From positions 2,751,001 to 2,815,000 of the forward strand of contig NZ_CP012914.1 in assembly GCF_001315015.1 (NCBI RefSeq): a DNA stretch of 64,000 nt, written 5' to 3'. This DNA is from Azospirillum brasilense (GTDB lineage Bacteria > Pseudomonadota > Alphaproteobacteria > Azospirillales > Azospirillaceae). The stretch's first letter is position 1. Every line of letters begins with the position of its first letter. Shown one piece after another: positions 38,254-49,239 of this stretch. The notes under the pieces were generated by a model that saw only the letters and a list, made by a program, of their open reading frames with translations, was not told where the DNA came from and did not search any database. The translations under genes were made by a program, and so were the position numbers.

Positions 38254-38283
38254 TTGACGGCCCGCCCCCAAGCCTGGGACAAT
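38254..38283 (+). promoter_or_regulatory. Promoter with near-zero leader, OmpA-family gene
   Basis: TTGACG (38254-38259), 18-nt spacer, GACAAT (38278-38283), and the ATG at 38290 only 6 nt later. A start about 7 nt after the -10 would fall on the initiation codon, i.e. a leaderless message; no ribosome-binding site is seen. Confidence 0.4.
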
Positions 38284-38289
38284 GCGGTC

Positions 38290-38952
38290 ATGCAAATGCG
38301 GATGTTCCCAACAATCGGGCTCTTGTCGTTGGGGTTGGTCCTTCCCGCGGGTCCGGCTCTGGCGCAATCGGCGGCGCCCGCCGTCCCGCTCGGCCCCAAC
38401 CCCAGCGAGTGCGAGATCCAGGCCGCCCTGTTCGGTGCCGCCGGCCCCGGCTGCCCGTCCATCGTCATGAAGCGCCCGCCGCCGCCGCCCGTCGCGGTGG
38501 CAACGCCCCCGCCCCCCGTATCAGCCCCCGCGCAGGCTCCCGGCCCGGTGGCGGTGCCCGCCCTGCCGGGGCCGCCGCCGGACCCGCCCGTCGCCGCGCT
38601 CAAGGCCGGGCTGCGCGCCGCCTTCCGGATCAACTTCGATTTCAACTCGGCGCGCATCCGCACGGACTCGCGGGCGGTGCTCGACCGCATCGGCGCGGTG
38701 ATGACGGCGCCGGAGGCGGCCAAGGCCCGCTTCCGCATCGTCGGCCACACCGACGCGGTGGGCGGCGACGCGGCCAACCGGGCGCTGTCGCAGCGCCGGG
38801 CCGACGCCGTGGCGGAGTATCTGGCGGAACGGCACGGTGTGCGCCGCGACCGGCTGGACACCGCCGGGATGGGCGCGCGGGAACCGCTGCTGCCCAAGAA
38901 GCCGAAGGCCGCGGAGAACCGGCGGGTGGAGATCGTCAATCTGGGAGGGTGA
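38290..38952 (+). CDS. OmpA-family peptidoglycan-binding protein
   Basis: 220 aa with a signal peptide (MQMRMFPTIGLLSLGLVLPA, cleavage near ALAQ), a Pro/Ala-rich linker (PPPPPVAVATPPPPVSAPAQ), and a C-terminal OmpA domain (about 115-220) with INFDFNSARI, IVGHTDAVGGDAANRALSQR and GMGAREPL. The NRxVEI ending is also present. It anchors something to peptidoglycan in the periplasm. It ends tail-to-tail with tagF, and a role with the type VI genes is possible but not shown. Confidence 0.85.
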   Translation: MQMRMFPTIGLLSLGLVLPAGPALAQSAAPAVPLGPNPSECEIQAALFGAAGPGCPSIVMKRPPPPPVAVATPPPPVSAPAQAPGPVAVPALPGPPPDPPVAALKAGLRAAFRINFDFNSARIRTDSRAVLDRIGAVMTAPEAAKARFRIVGHTDAVGGDAANRALSQRRADAVAEYLAERHGVRRDRLDTAGMGAREPLLPKKPKAAENRRVEIVNLGG

Positions 38953-38967
38953 GCGTTCCTCCACCCC

Positions 38968-39612
38968 CTACCCGTCGAGATCGTCCCAGCCCCGCCGCTC
39001 CCAGGCGCCGTCGATGAAGGCGGCGGCGCGGGACGAGCGCGGCAGGCCGCAGCAGGTCAGCACCGAGGGCGGAACCCGCCCGCCGCCGCGGCTCCACCAC
39101 AGGCTGGCGCGGGGCGGCAGCGGGCCGACGCGCTCCTCGACCACGGTGGCGACGGTGGGGTCGGCGCCGTTCGGTTCCGGGCGGCCCAGGATCGCCATGC
39201 GCGCCGGCAGGGCGTCCACGTCGGCCCCGGCGCGGCAGGCGTCGGCGGCGATGGATTCCGCGCGGGTGAACCAGTGCAGGCAGGCCACCGGCACCACCGC
39301 GAGGTCGGTGCCGTAAGGCAGCGTGCCGACGATGGTGAAGGGGTATTGCCGCCCCACCCGGTCGGCGCTGGGCATCATGATGCCGGCCAGCGGCGGCTCC
39401 CCGCACAGGCCGGGCGACAGGGCGAAGCGCCAGACCGGGGCGGACTGGAACAGCCGCTCCCAGGGCGAGCCGAGCTGGCGCACCGCCGCGTCCAGAACCT
39501 CCGTCAGCCAGGCGTCCCAGGGAAGCAGCACGCCGCGCGGCAGGCCGTAGCCCACGAAATCGCCGCGCGCCGGCACCTTCCCGTGGAAGCCCACCGCGAA
39601 ACCGGGGCTCAT
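38968..39612 (-). CDS. tagF: Type VI secretion-associated protein TagF (ImpM)
   Basis: 214 aa. TagF signature: GFHGKVPARGDFVGYGLPRG at the N-terminus and the SADRVGRQYPFTIVG motif at about residue 85; WWS near 170 is also conserved. TagF represses type VI secretion post-translationally in Pseudomonas. Its ATG overlaps the tssM stop (TGATG), last gene of tssL-tssM-tagF. Confidence 0.9.
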   Translation of the reverse strand: MSPGFAVGFHGKVPARGDFVGYGLPRGVLLPWDAWLTEVLDAAVRQLGSPWERLFQSAPVWRFALSPGLCGEPPLAGIMMPSADRVGRQYPFTIVGTLPYGTDLAVVPVACLHWFTRAESIAADACRAGADVDALPARMAILGRPEPNGADPTVATVVEERVGPLPPRASLWWSRGGGRVPPSVLTCCGLPRSSRAAAFIDGAWERRGWDDLDG

Positions 39613-41603
39613 CAGCCGGCCCCGCCGTTGTTGGGAATGCGCGGCATCGGCGCGGTCGGCTGGCCCAGCACGTCGAGGACCCGTGACACCAGCGCCTCGT
39701 CGGGCGGCACCGGGGCGAAGCCGGCCTCGACCAGCGCGGCCAGATGGTCGCCGAGCGCCCGGCGCTCCGCCTCATGGGCGGCGCCGGGGAGCGTGCGCTG
39801 CCAGTCGGCGGCCAGCCATTCGGCCAGAACCGCCGGGTCCAGCGGCTCCCGCCCGCCGATCATCGCGTAGGCGCGCAGGCTCTGCCGCAGCAGGTCGGGC
39901 CGCGCCCAGCCGGTGCGGAGCTGCTCCTCCAGCCGCAGCACGATGCGCGACAGGAACACGCTGCGCAGCGCCCGCCGGTAGACGTCCTCGGCGGGAAGGC
40001 CGACGCGCTCCCCCTGCGACAGCCCGAAGCCGAGCAGGGACGCCCGCCGCTCCGCCCGCCCGGTCCAGCCGGCCGGCAGGGCGCGCAGCGCGTCGAGCGC
40101 CGGCAGGACGGCGAGGAAGTCGGAGTCCTCCACCCGCGTCAGCGAGCGCGGCGGGGTGTCGAGAGCGCGCAGCCGCTCCTCCGCCACCGCCACGGCGGCC
40201 TCCGCCCGCGCCAGCAGCGCCTCGTTGGCGCGGTGGCTGCTCAGCCCAGCCAGCCCGAGCAGCAGCCCCGCCGCCGCCGTCCCCCCCAGCGCCCAGACGT
40301 GGCGCCGCCGCCGCGCCCGCTCCAGCGCGCGGTCCACCCCGACCATGTTGGCCTCGGGGAAGACCACCTCGGGCAGCAGACGCTCCAGGAAGAAGGTCTG
40401 GGCCGGCGATTCCGCGGAGGCGCCGGGCTGGGTGGCGCTGGTCAGGTAGATGCCGCGCAGCAGCGGCACCGCCTCCTCGGCCTCCGCGGTGAAGGCGGTG
40501 TCGACAAGGTCGGCCAACGCCGCCTCGAAGCCCGCCATGCGCAGCGGGAAGGCGAAGGCGTCGCCGCGCCGCTGGATGTCCGGCTCCTGGTGCAGCCGCT
40601 CGGGAAGCCGCTCCTCCAGCCGGCGCAGCAGCGCCGCGTACTGCGCGTGGAAGCTGGCCAGCGGGCCGGGCGGCGCGTCCTCCACCGGGAAGGTGATGCC
40701 CCAGATCTGGGCGCGCTCCGCCCGGTCCAGCGGGTCGAAATAGGTGGTGAAGCCGTCCACGAGGTCGGCCTTGGTGCACAGCAGATAGACCGGCACGCGG
40801 ATGCCGAGATGGGCGCGCAGCTCGCCCAGCCGCTGGCGGATGGTGATGGCGTGGTTGTGCCGCTCCGCGTCGCTCCAGCCGGCGAGGTCGGTCAGGCTGA
40901 TGGTCAGCAGCACGCCGTTCACCGGCTGGCGCGGACGGTGCTCCTTCAGCAGGTCGAGCAGGCCGGACCAGACGCGGCCGTCGATGGCGCGGCGGCTGTC
41001 CTGGGTGGTGTAGCGGCCGGCCGTGTCGATCAGCACCGCCTCGTCGGTGAACCACCAGTCGCAGTTGCGCGTGCCGCCCAGATTCTGCACCGGCATGCCG
41101 TCCAGCCCGCCGCCCAGCGCCGCGCCCAGCCGGGCGTTGGCCAGCGCCGTCGTCTTGCCCGAGCCGGGGGCGCCGATCACCAGATACCAGGGAAGCTGGT
41201 AGAGATACTGGCCGCCCCAGCGCGCGCCGAAGCGCTGCGTCTTCAGCCGGTCGATCACCGCGTCCAGCCGCTCGCGCACCGTGCCCAGCTCGTCCAGCGA
41301 CGCCTTCAGCTCAGGATCGCGCGACGCCGCCAGCGCCTCGACGAAGCGGGCGTTGGCGGCGCTCTGCCGGCCGTCCTCGTGCCGGTTCAGCGCGTACCAC
41401 AGGGCGAGCAGGACCAGCGCCGGCAGCAGGCGGGCGAGGCCGCCGAAGCCGAGCAGCGGCATCACCGCCCAGCCGAGCAGCCCGACCGACAGGGCGACCG
41501 CGAGCGTGGTCCACCAGCGCAGGCGCGGCGCCATTGCCGGATCGGCACGGCGGACCTTGCTCTGGGACTTTTTGGAGCGGGTGTGCGGAGACGGTTCGCT
41601 CAT
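39612..41603 (-). CDS. tssM: Type VI secretion TssM (IcmF-like), short form
   Basis: 663 aa from the ATG at 41603. Two N-terminal TM helices (about 31-51, 55-72), a cytoplasmic NTPase domain with Walker A GAPGSGKT (144-151) and CDWWFTDEAVLIDTAGRY (Walker B region), TSATQPGASAESP-like ImcF segment, and a third TM helix around residue 440. The frame then stops after a further about 200 residues. Standard TssM has about 1,100-1,200 residues with a large periplasmic ImcF-rel/VasK region that binds TssJ; that region is missing here. No frameshift or remnant follows, since tagF starts at once. Confidence 0.85.
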   Translation of the reverse strand: MSEPSPHTRSKKSQSKVRRADPAMAPRLRWWTTLAVALSVGLLGWAVMPLLGFGGLARLLPALVLLALWYALNRHEDGRQSAANARFVEALAASRDPELKASLDELGTVRERLDAVIDRLKTQRFGARWGGQYLYQLPWYLVIGAPGSGKTTALANARLGAALGGGLDGMPVQNLGGTRNCDWWFTDEAVLIDTAGRYTTQDSRRAIDGRVWSGLLDLLKEHRPRQPVNGVLLTISLTDLAGWSDAERHNHAITIRQRLGELRAHLGIRVPVYLLCTKADLVDGFTTYFDPLDRAERAQIWGITFPVEDAPPGPLASFHAQYAALLRRLEERLPERLHQEPDIQRRGDAFAFPLRMAGFEAALADLVDTAFTAEAEEAVPLLRGIYLTSATQPGASAESPAQTFFLERLLPEVVFPEANMVGVDRALERARRRRHVWALGGTAAAGLLLGLAGLSSHRANEALLARAEAAVAVAEERLRALDTPPRSLTRVEDSDFLAVLPALDALRALPAGWTGRAERRASLLGFGLSQGERVGLPAEDVYRRALRSVFLSRIVLRLEEQLRTGWARPDLLRQSLRAYAMIGGREPLDPAVLAEWLAADWQRTLPGAAHEAERRALGDHLAALVEAGFAPVPPDEALVSRVLDVLGQPTAPMPRIPNNGGAG

Positions 41604-41613
41604 GGACCGCGGC

Positions 41614-42957
41614 CTATTCGGGGTAGAGGCGGACATCGACGCGCCGGTTGGCGCCCCGGTTGGCCGGCGTGGTGTTGGGGGCCAGCGGTTCGCGCTCGCC
41701 CCGCCCTTCGGCGGTCAGGCGCTCGGCGCCCAGCGTGCGCTCCAGGATCTTCAGCACCGCCACCGCCCGCGCCTCGGTCAGCGCCTCCGGCGTCGGCAGC
41801 CCGCCGCCGCGCGGCGTCTGGTCGTCGGTGTGGGCGACCACCACGACGCGGCCCGCCTCCGGCCCGAGAGCCTGCCCGACGCGGTCGACCACGGCGCGGT
41901 AGCGGGCGCGGATCGCGTCGCTGCCAGTGGCGAACATGCCCGCCCCCTCGATGCGGATGACCAGCGCCCCGTCGTCGCCGGCCAGCACCGCCACGGCGCC
42001 GGACCGGATCTCCGGCTGGAGCAGGGCGGTGACGCGGACGGCCAGCGCCGGACCCGCGCTGGGCGGCGGCGGCGGGACGGCGCGGACCAGCTCCAGCGGC
42101 CGGTCGGGAAGCAGCGCGCCCAGCCGGGCCACCACCGCGTCCGCCCGGCCGCCCAGCGAGGCCGACAGGGTCAGGAACAGCCCGCCGAGCAGCGTCGCCA
42201 CCGCCACCGCGGCCAGCCAGGGCGGCAGGACGTGCCCCAGCGGGCGGAACCGTTCGGCGACGCCGCGCCATTGCGGCGACAGCGCGCGCTCCCGCTCGCC
42301 GCGCAGGCGGCGCAGCACGCGGAACAGCTCGTCCCGCAGATGGGCAAGGTCGTGGGCGCCGCGCGGCTTGTCGCGGAACTTGCCCTCGAAGCCCAGCGAC
42401 AGGCAGGCGTAGAACAGCTCCAGCTCCAGCCGGTGCAGGCGCGGGTCGCTCAGCATGGTGTCGAGCAGGTCGAAGAAGCGGTCCGGCCCGCCGGCGCCGG
42501 GATCGACCACCACCGCCAGCCCCTCGCGCGCCCAGCGGCAGCGTGCCCCCCAGGGGGTGGCCCGCACCACGTCGTCCAGCATGGTGCACAGGGCGAAGCG
42601 GGCGACGCGCACCTCCTCCGGCGGGACGCCGATGGCGGCGGCCTCCTCCTCGAAGCGGCGGACCTCGGCGAGGATGACGTCGCGCAGCCCCTCCGGATTC
42701 TCGTGCCCCGAGCGTTCGCGCAGCGACCCGGCGAGGTCGAGCAGCGGACCGGCGGCGGCCAGCAGCGGGTTCAACGCCCCGCGCAACCGCGCCGGCTGGT
42801 CCGGCGGCGCCTCCGCCTTCGGGCGGTCCTCCGGGGCCACGGCGGGCCCCGCCGCGAGGAAGGCCGGGAGCGCGCGCGGCCCACCGCCGGACTCCGCGGA
42901 AAACTCCCCGCCATCCCGCAGGCCCGCCCCGCCGCCGAAGCGTCCGTCCGATTCCAT
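41614..42957 (-). CDS. tssL: Type VI secretion TssL (DotU) with C-terminal OmpA domain
   Basis: 447 aa from the ATG at 42957. DotU domain (about 60-250: RFALCTMLDDVVRATPWG, LELFYACLSLGFEGKFRD), one TM helix (about 258-280: LAAVAVATLLGGLFLTLSAS), and a periplasmic OmpA domain (about 330-447) with VVVVAHTDDQTPRGGG and NRGANRRVDVRLYPE. It forms the inner-membrane base with TssM, and its OmpA domain binds peptidoglycan. First gene of the three-gene operon. Confidence 0.93.
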   Translation of the reverse strand: MESDGRFGGGAGLRDGGEFSAESGGGPRALPAFLAAGPAVAPEDRPKAEAPPDQPARLRGALNPLLAAAGPLLDLAGSLRERSGHENPEGLRDVILAEVRRFEEEAAAIGVPPEEVRVARFALCTMLDDVVRATPWGARCRWAREGLAVVVDPGAGGPDRFFDLLDTMLSDPRLHRLELELFYACLSLGFEGKFRDKPRGAHDLAHLRDELFRVLRRLRGERERALSPQWRGVAERFRPLGHVLPPWLAAVAVATLLGGLFLTLSASLGGRADAVVARLGALLPDRPLELVRAVPPPPPSAGPALAVRVTALLQPEIRSGAVAVLAGDDGALVIRIEGAGMFATGSDAIRARYRAVVDRVGQALGPEAGRVVVVAHTDDQTPRGGGLPTPEALTEARAVAVLKILERTLGAERLTAEGRGEREPLAPNTTPANRGANRRVDVRLYPE

Positions 42958-43058
42958 GCCCCCGCCGCCGCTCTGCTGTATGATGATCCGTGTGATGGGA
43001 AATCCCCCGCCGGAGGAGGTATAGCAGGCCCGGCCGGATGGGGAAATCGGAGGGTTTG

Positions 43059-43460
43059 ATGCAAATCGCGGAAGAGGTCCGCGGCGACGTGACGATCCTG
43101 CGCCCGGTGGGGCCGATCGACAGCGCCGCCGCCCCCCGGTTCGAGGCGCGGCTGTCCGCGGCGCTGGCCCCCGCCGCTGCGGACGCCGCATCGGACGCGC
43201 CCGGAAAAACGCCGGCCGGGCTGGTGCTCGACCTGTCGGCGGTGACGCAACTGACCCCGGCGGGGCTGCGCTCGCTGCTGCTGGCGGTGCGGCAGGCGCG
43301 GCCGGGTGCGGGAAGCGCGGGCGGGCGGGCGGACGTGCGGATCGTGCTGGCGGCGGTGCCCGGCCCGATCCGCGGCGTTCTGGAGGAGGCCGGGCTGGCG
43401 GCGCTGTTGGAAAGCCACGGCGACCTCGACGCCGCCGTGCGCGCCGCCTCACGACAATGA
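43059..43460 (+). CDS. STAS-domain anti-sigma-factor antagonist-like protein
   Basis: 133 aa from the ATG at 43059 with GGAGG 4-5 nt upstream. STAS fold: GDVTILRPVGPIDSAAAPRF, VLDLSAVTQLTPAGLRSLL, the latter in place of the usual DLSGVxxIDSSGL with Thr at the phosphoacceptor position. An extra Ala/Pro loop (about 47-65) is inserted. It could act in a partner-switching pathway controlling the type VI genes it diverges from, but no kinase or phosphatase is adjacent. Confidence 0.75.
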   Translation: MQIAEEVRGDVTILRPVGPIDSAAAPRFEARLSAALAPAAADAASDAPGKTPAGLVLDLSAVTQLTPAGLRSLLLAVRQARPGAGSAGGRADVRIVLAAVPGPIRGVLEEAGLAALLESHGDLDAAVRAASRQ

Positions 43461-43461
43461 A

Positions 43462-43632
43462 CTAATCCATATTGCGAAGACTGGAATCATAGAGCTGCTG
43501 CGCCAGGATAGTCTTCAGCAGGGCCTCGACGGTAACGCTCATGTAGCGCGCCTGCTGTTCCAGACGCCGATAGACGTCGAGCGGCAGATCAAGCGTCACG
43601 TTGACCCTGCTGGCGTGGGGAAACTCGGCCAT
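43462..43632 (-). CDS. Small ribbon-helix-helix (CopG-like) DNA-binding protein
   Basis: 56 aa, ATG at 43632 with GAGAGGGGATAT upstream. The sequence has the RHH layout: a beta strand RVNVTLDLPLDV, helix YRRLEQQARY, turn MSVTVEALLK, helix TILAQQLYDS. CopG/MetJ-type proteins bind DNA as dimers and often repress their own operon. It ends 1 nt from the STAS gene stop (tail to tail). No toxin partner is visible on the left, and the neighbouring LLM gene is on the same strand further left. Confidence 0.7.
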   Translation of the reverse strand: MAEFPHASRVNVTLDLPLDVYRRLEQQARYMSVTVEALLKTILAQQLYDSSLRNMD

Positions 43633-43771
43633 ATCCCCTCTCCATCTCTGTGAACCGCGTCACGCGACGCCGGGTCACAGACGATAAGACTCCCCTCGGG
43701 CGCGGTCCATGGCGCAGTCCGCGAAGCGCGCTGTGCGGTTGCGCCGGGCCTCTCCCCCAATTTGGAGCGCG

Positions 43772-44791
<1,020 letters not shown>

Positions 44792-44847
44792 GACGGGGGT
44801 ATCCAATGAAACGGGACGATCGGGGGAGGTGCAGGCTGTGTGAACCT

Positions 44848-44953
44848 TGGCCCCCTCCCCAACCCTCCCCCGCTGCGCGGGAGAGGGGGCCTTACGCGAA
44901 GCGGCGGCAGTCCCCTCCACCTCGTAGAGGGGGAGGGTTAGGGAGGGGGCAAG
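44848..44953. repeat. G-rich palindromic intergenic repeat (class A, second copy)
   Basis: Two hairpins in the gap between the LLM and msrB genes. CCCTCCCCCGCTGCGCGGGA and the GGGAGGGTTAGGGAGGGGGC segment match the copy at 27359-27473 over 25-27 nt blocks. Confidence 0.85.
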
Positions 44954-44959
44954 CGTCTG

Positions 44960-45454
44960 CTAGAACGCCGCCCCCTCCTCCACCCAATCCTGAACGCTCC
45001 GGGCCAGCGGCTGCCCCTCGGGCAGGAAGGCCAGCGAGACGGAGTTGATGCAGAAGCGCATGCCGGTCGGCGGCGGGCCGTCGGGGAAGACATGGCCCTG
45101 GTGGCTGCCGCAGCGGGCGCACAGGGTCTCCACCCGCACCATGCCGTAGCTGTTGTCCTGCACCAGCTTCAGATGCGCGTTCTCGTAGGGCGCGGTGAAG
45201 CTGGGCCAGCCGGTGCCGGATTCGAACTTTGTCCCGGACCGGAACAGCGGCAGGCCGCACAGCCGGCAGGCGTAGGTGCCCGGATTCTTGTTGTCGAGCA
45301 GGCCGCCGCAGAACGGTGCCTCCGTCCCGTGGCTCAGCAGTACGTGCCGCTCCTCGTCCGACAGGCGCTCCACCAGCACCGCGCGCTGCTCCGGCGTCGG
45401 CGGCGTCAGGTCGAAGGGTCCGGCGGTCGGGGAACGGTCGGCGGGGGCGGACAT
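44960..45454 (-). CDS. msrB: Peptide-methionine (R)-S-oxide reductase MsrB
   Basis: 164 aa. Zinc-binding CxxC pairs (YACRLCGLPL and CARCGSHQGHVF), and the catalytic motif RFCINSVSL with the resolving Cys. It reduces methionine-R-sulfoxide in proteins. Stand-alone gene, separated from the LLM gene by the repeat. Confidence 0.96.
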   Translation of the reverse strand: MSAPADRSPTAGPFDLTPPTPEQRAVLVERLSDEERHVLLSHGTEAPFCGGLLDNKNPGTYACRLCGLPLFRSGTKFESGTGWPSFTAPYENAHLKLVQDNSYGMVRVETLCARCGSHQGHVFPDGPPPTGMRFCINSVSLAFLPEGQPLARSVQDWVEEGAAF

Positions 45455-45573
45455 CGGGCGGCTCCAGTGACGGGGTGACGGTCCTAGGGGATATGGGCCA
45501 GTCGGTCGCGGATGACACCCGGCGTCAGGCTGCTATCTTCCCTGCACGGAACGAATGGAGGGAGAGACCAGCC

Positions 45574-46272
45574 ATGACCGGAACGACCACCGGAAAGACC
45601 ATTGGCGCGACCGGCGCCTGGACGCACCTGACGGCGTCCGACGGGCACAGGCTGACCGCCTACGAAGCCCGGCCCGTCGGGCCGGAAAAGGGGCGGCTTC
45701 TGATCGTCCAGGAGATTTTCGGGATCAACAGCCACATCCGCCGCGTCTGCGACGGCTACGCCGCGGACGGTTACCGCACGCTGGCCCCCGCTTTGTTCGA
45801 CCGGGCGCAGCGCGGGGTGGAGCTGCCCTACGACGAGGCCGGCGTCCAGCGTGGCCGCGAGCTGATGGGCGCGGTCAGCGTCGACGACGCTCTGACCGAC
45901 GTGGCGGCGGGTCTCGCCCATCTCGGCGGGGCGGAGGGGGCGGCCGTCGCCGGCTATTGCTGGGGCGGCACCATCGCCTGGGCCGCCGCGTCGCGCCTGC
46001 CGGTTCGCGCCGCCATCGCCTATTACGGCGGCGGCATCGGCAACCGGCTGGACGAGGCGCCGCGCGCGCCCGTGCTGCTGCATTTCGGCGAGACGGACCA
46101 CGCCATCCCCCTGACGGTGGCCGAGGCGGTGCGCCAGCGCCATCCCGGCGCCATCACGCATCTCTACCCCGCCGGCCACGGCTTCAACTGCGACGAGCGG
46201 GCCAGCTACGACGCGGCCAGCGCCACCCTCGCCAAGCGCCGCACGCTGGGCCTGCTCCAGGCGGTGTTCTGA
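45574..46272 (+). CDS. Dienelactone hydrolase family protein
   Basis: 232 aa from the ATG at 45574 (GGAGGGAGAG upstream). Catalytic triad: Cys in AGYCWGGTIAW (nucleophile), Asp in FGETDHAIP and His in YPAGHGFNCDE; QEIFGINSHIRRV holds the conserved Glu. Related to carboxymethylenebutenolidase but without a catechol-pathway cluster, so a general esterase role is likely. Ends in a bidirectional terminator. Confidence 0.9.
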   Translation: MTGTTTGKTIGATGAWTHLTASDGHRLTAYEARPVGPEKGRLLIVQEIFGINSHIRRVCDGYAADGYRTLAPALFDRAQRGVELPYDEAGVQRGRELMGAVSVDDALTDVAAGLAHLGGAEGAAVAGYCWGGTIAWAAASRLPVRAAIAYYGGGIGNRLDEAPRAPVLLHFGETDHAIPLTVAEAVRQRHPGAITHLYPAGHGFNCDERASYDAASATLAKRRTLGLLQAVF

Positions 46273-46278
46273 AAAAGA

Positions 46279-46314
46279 AAAGGCCCTTCCCCCGGCTTCG
46301 GAGGAAGGGCCTTT
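46279..46314. terminator. Bidirectional terminator between dienelactone hydrolase and pgm
   Basis: AAAGGCCCTTCC (46279-46290) pairs with GGAAGGGCCTTT (46303-46314) around a 12-nt loop, serving both convergent genes. Confidence 0.85.
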
Positions 46315-46329
46315 CTTCCGATCACGCCG

Positions 46330-48093
<1,764 letters not shown>

Positions 48094-48109
48094 TCAATGG
48101 ACCGAGGCT

Positions 48110-48874
48110 TTACGCCTCTTCGACCGAGACGGCTTCCGGACCCTTGTCGCCCTGGCGGATGGAGATGCGGACACGCTGGCCGTCGTTCAGCCCCTGCAGG
48201 CCGGAACGCTCCACCGCCTTGACGTGAACGAACACGTCCTGGCCGCCACCATCCTGGGCGATGAAGCCGAAGCCCTTGGTGGCGTTGAACCACTTCACGG
48301 TGCCCTCGGTCTGGGTGGTCGGGCCGCCCGCCGCCGGACGGCGCGGGCCGCCGAAGCCACCACGGTCACCGCCCCGGTCATTGAAGCCGCGATCACCACC
48401 TCGATCGTTGAAGCCGCGGCTGTCGCCCCGGCCAGCGAACCCGCGGTCGCCGCCACGATCACCGCCGCGATCCCCACCCCGATCGTTGAAGCCGCGGTTG
48501 CCGAACCCGCGGTCGCCCCCACGGTCGTTGCGGTCGCCGAAGCCACCCCGCTCACCGAAGGACGGGCGCGGACCCTGGGCACGGGCCGGGCGGGCCGGAG
48601 CGGCGGTGGAGGTGTCCACGGAATGCAGGGCGGAGACTTGGTTGCCCTTGCGCCCCTCGACGATGTCCACCACGACGGTGGCGCCGTCCGGCAGGGACTC
48701 GTGGCCGGCGGTGGCGACGATGGCGGCGGGGATCAGGGCGTCGGGCGACCCGTCCTCGAACTTGACGAAGCCGAAGCCGCGGTTGGGATCGTACCACTTG
48801 ACGGTGGCCTGAACCTGGGTGCCGAGGACGACGGGCTGGCGGTAGACGTGCTGGCGCGGGGGTTGACGGTGCAT
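48110..48874 (-). CDS. Double cold-shock-domain protein with RG-rich linker
   Basis: 254 aa from the ATG at 48874. Two CSDs: first about 15-80 (VKWYDPNRGFGFVKFEDGS, divergent, lacking the usual DVFVH), second about 190-254 (VKWFNATKGFGFIAQDGG, QDVFVHVKAVERSG). Between them is a linker of DRGGDRG / RGFNDRG repeats, a form of RGG box. Alphaproteobacterial CspE-like double-CSD proteins bind single-stranded RNA or DNA. A hairpin in the leader may control expression. Confidence 0.9.
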   Translation of the reverse strand: MHRQPPRQHVYRQPVVLGTQVQATVKWYDPNRGFGFVKFEDGSPDALIPAAIVATAGHESLPDGATVVVDIVEGRKGNQVSALHSVDTSTAAPARPARAQGPRPSFGERGGFGDRNDRGGDRGFGNRGFNDRGGDRGGDRGGDRGFAGRGDSRGFNDRGGDRGFNDRGGDRGGFGGPRRPAAGGPTTQTEGTVKWFNATKGFGFIAQDGGGQDVFVHVKAVERSGLQGLNDGQRVRISIRQGDKGPEAVSVEEA

Positions 48875-48900
48875 GAGACCCACTGAACTCCAAAAGGCGA

Positions 48901-48925
48901 CTCGGCACCGACCTTCGGTGCCGAG
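48901..48925 (-). promoter_or_regulatory. Leader hairpin of the cold-shock gene
   Basis: CTCGGCACCG (48901-48910) and CGGTGCCGAG (48916-48925) pair perfectly; on the minus strand the stem is followed by TCGCCTTTT before the start. It may act as an attenuator or a temperature-sensitive leader element. Confidence 0.45.
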
Positions 48926-49023
48926 AGAAGACATCGCCTTTCCCCGCACGAATCACAAGACCGCAGGAGCGCCGTTTCGCGCTCCCGCGGCCCCGGTGCC
49001 ATTTTTCTCCCCGGCGGGCGGTT

Positions 49024-49239
49024 TCAGCCCAGCCGCTCGGGGTTGGGCGGCGGTTCCTCCGGGGGAACGGGGATGGCGTCCGGCGGCTCCTTTATCGGTG
49101 GCCGTGAAGGATCGCCGGGCATGTCCGGCATGCCGGGCGGCGGCACCGGCATGTCCGGGGTCGGCGGGGAGGGAGGAATGGGACCGGCGACGCTCAGGTC
49201 GGCGGCCATCAGTTCGGCCATCATCCGCGTTGTCGCCAT
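49024..49239 (-). CDS. Small Pro-rich protein
   Basis: 71 aa from the ATG at 49239, overlapping the stop of the upstream gene (TGATG). After MATTRMMAELMAADLSVAG, the rest is Pro/Met/Asp-rich (PPTPDMPVPPPGMPDMPGDP). No family recognised, no signal peptide. Translational coupling implies expression with the upstream exported protein. Confidence 0.5.
   Translation of the reverse strand: MATTRMMAELMAADLSVAGPIPPSPPTPDMPVPPPGMPDMPGDPSRPPIKEPPDAIPVPPEEPPPNPERLG

Noticed and set aside
38936..39775. Frameshifted remainder of TssM downstream of its stop
   Set aside because: The alternative frame there shows low-complexity Arg/Pro reading without TssM C-terminal features, and tagF occupies the DNA.
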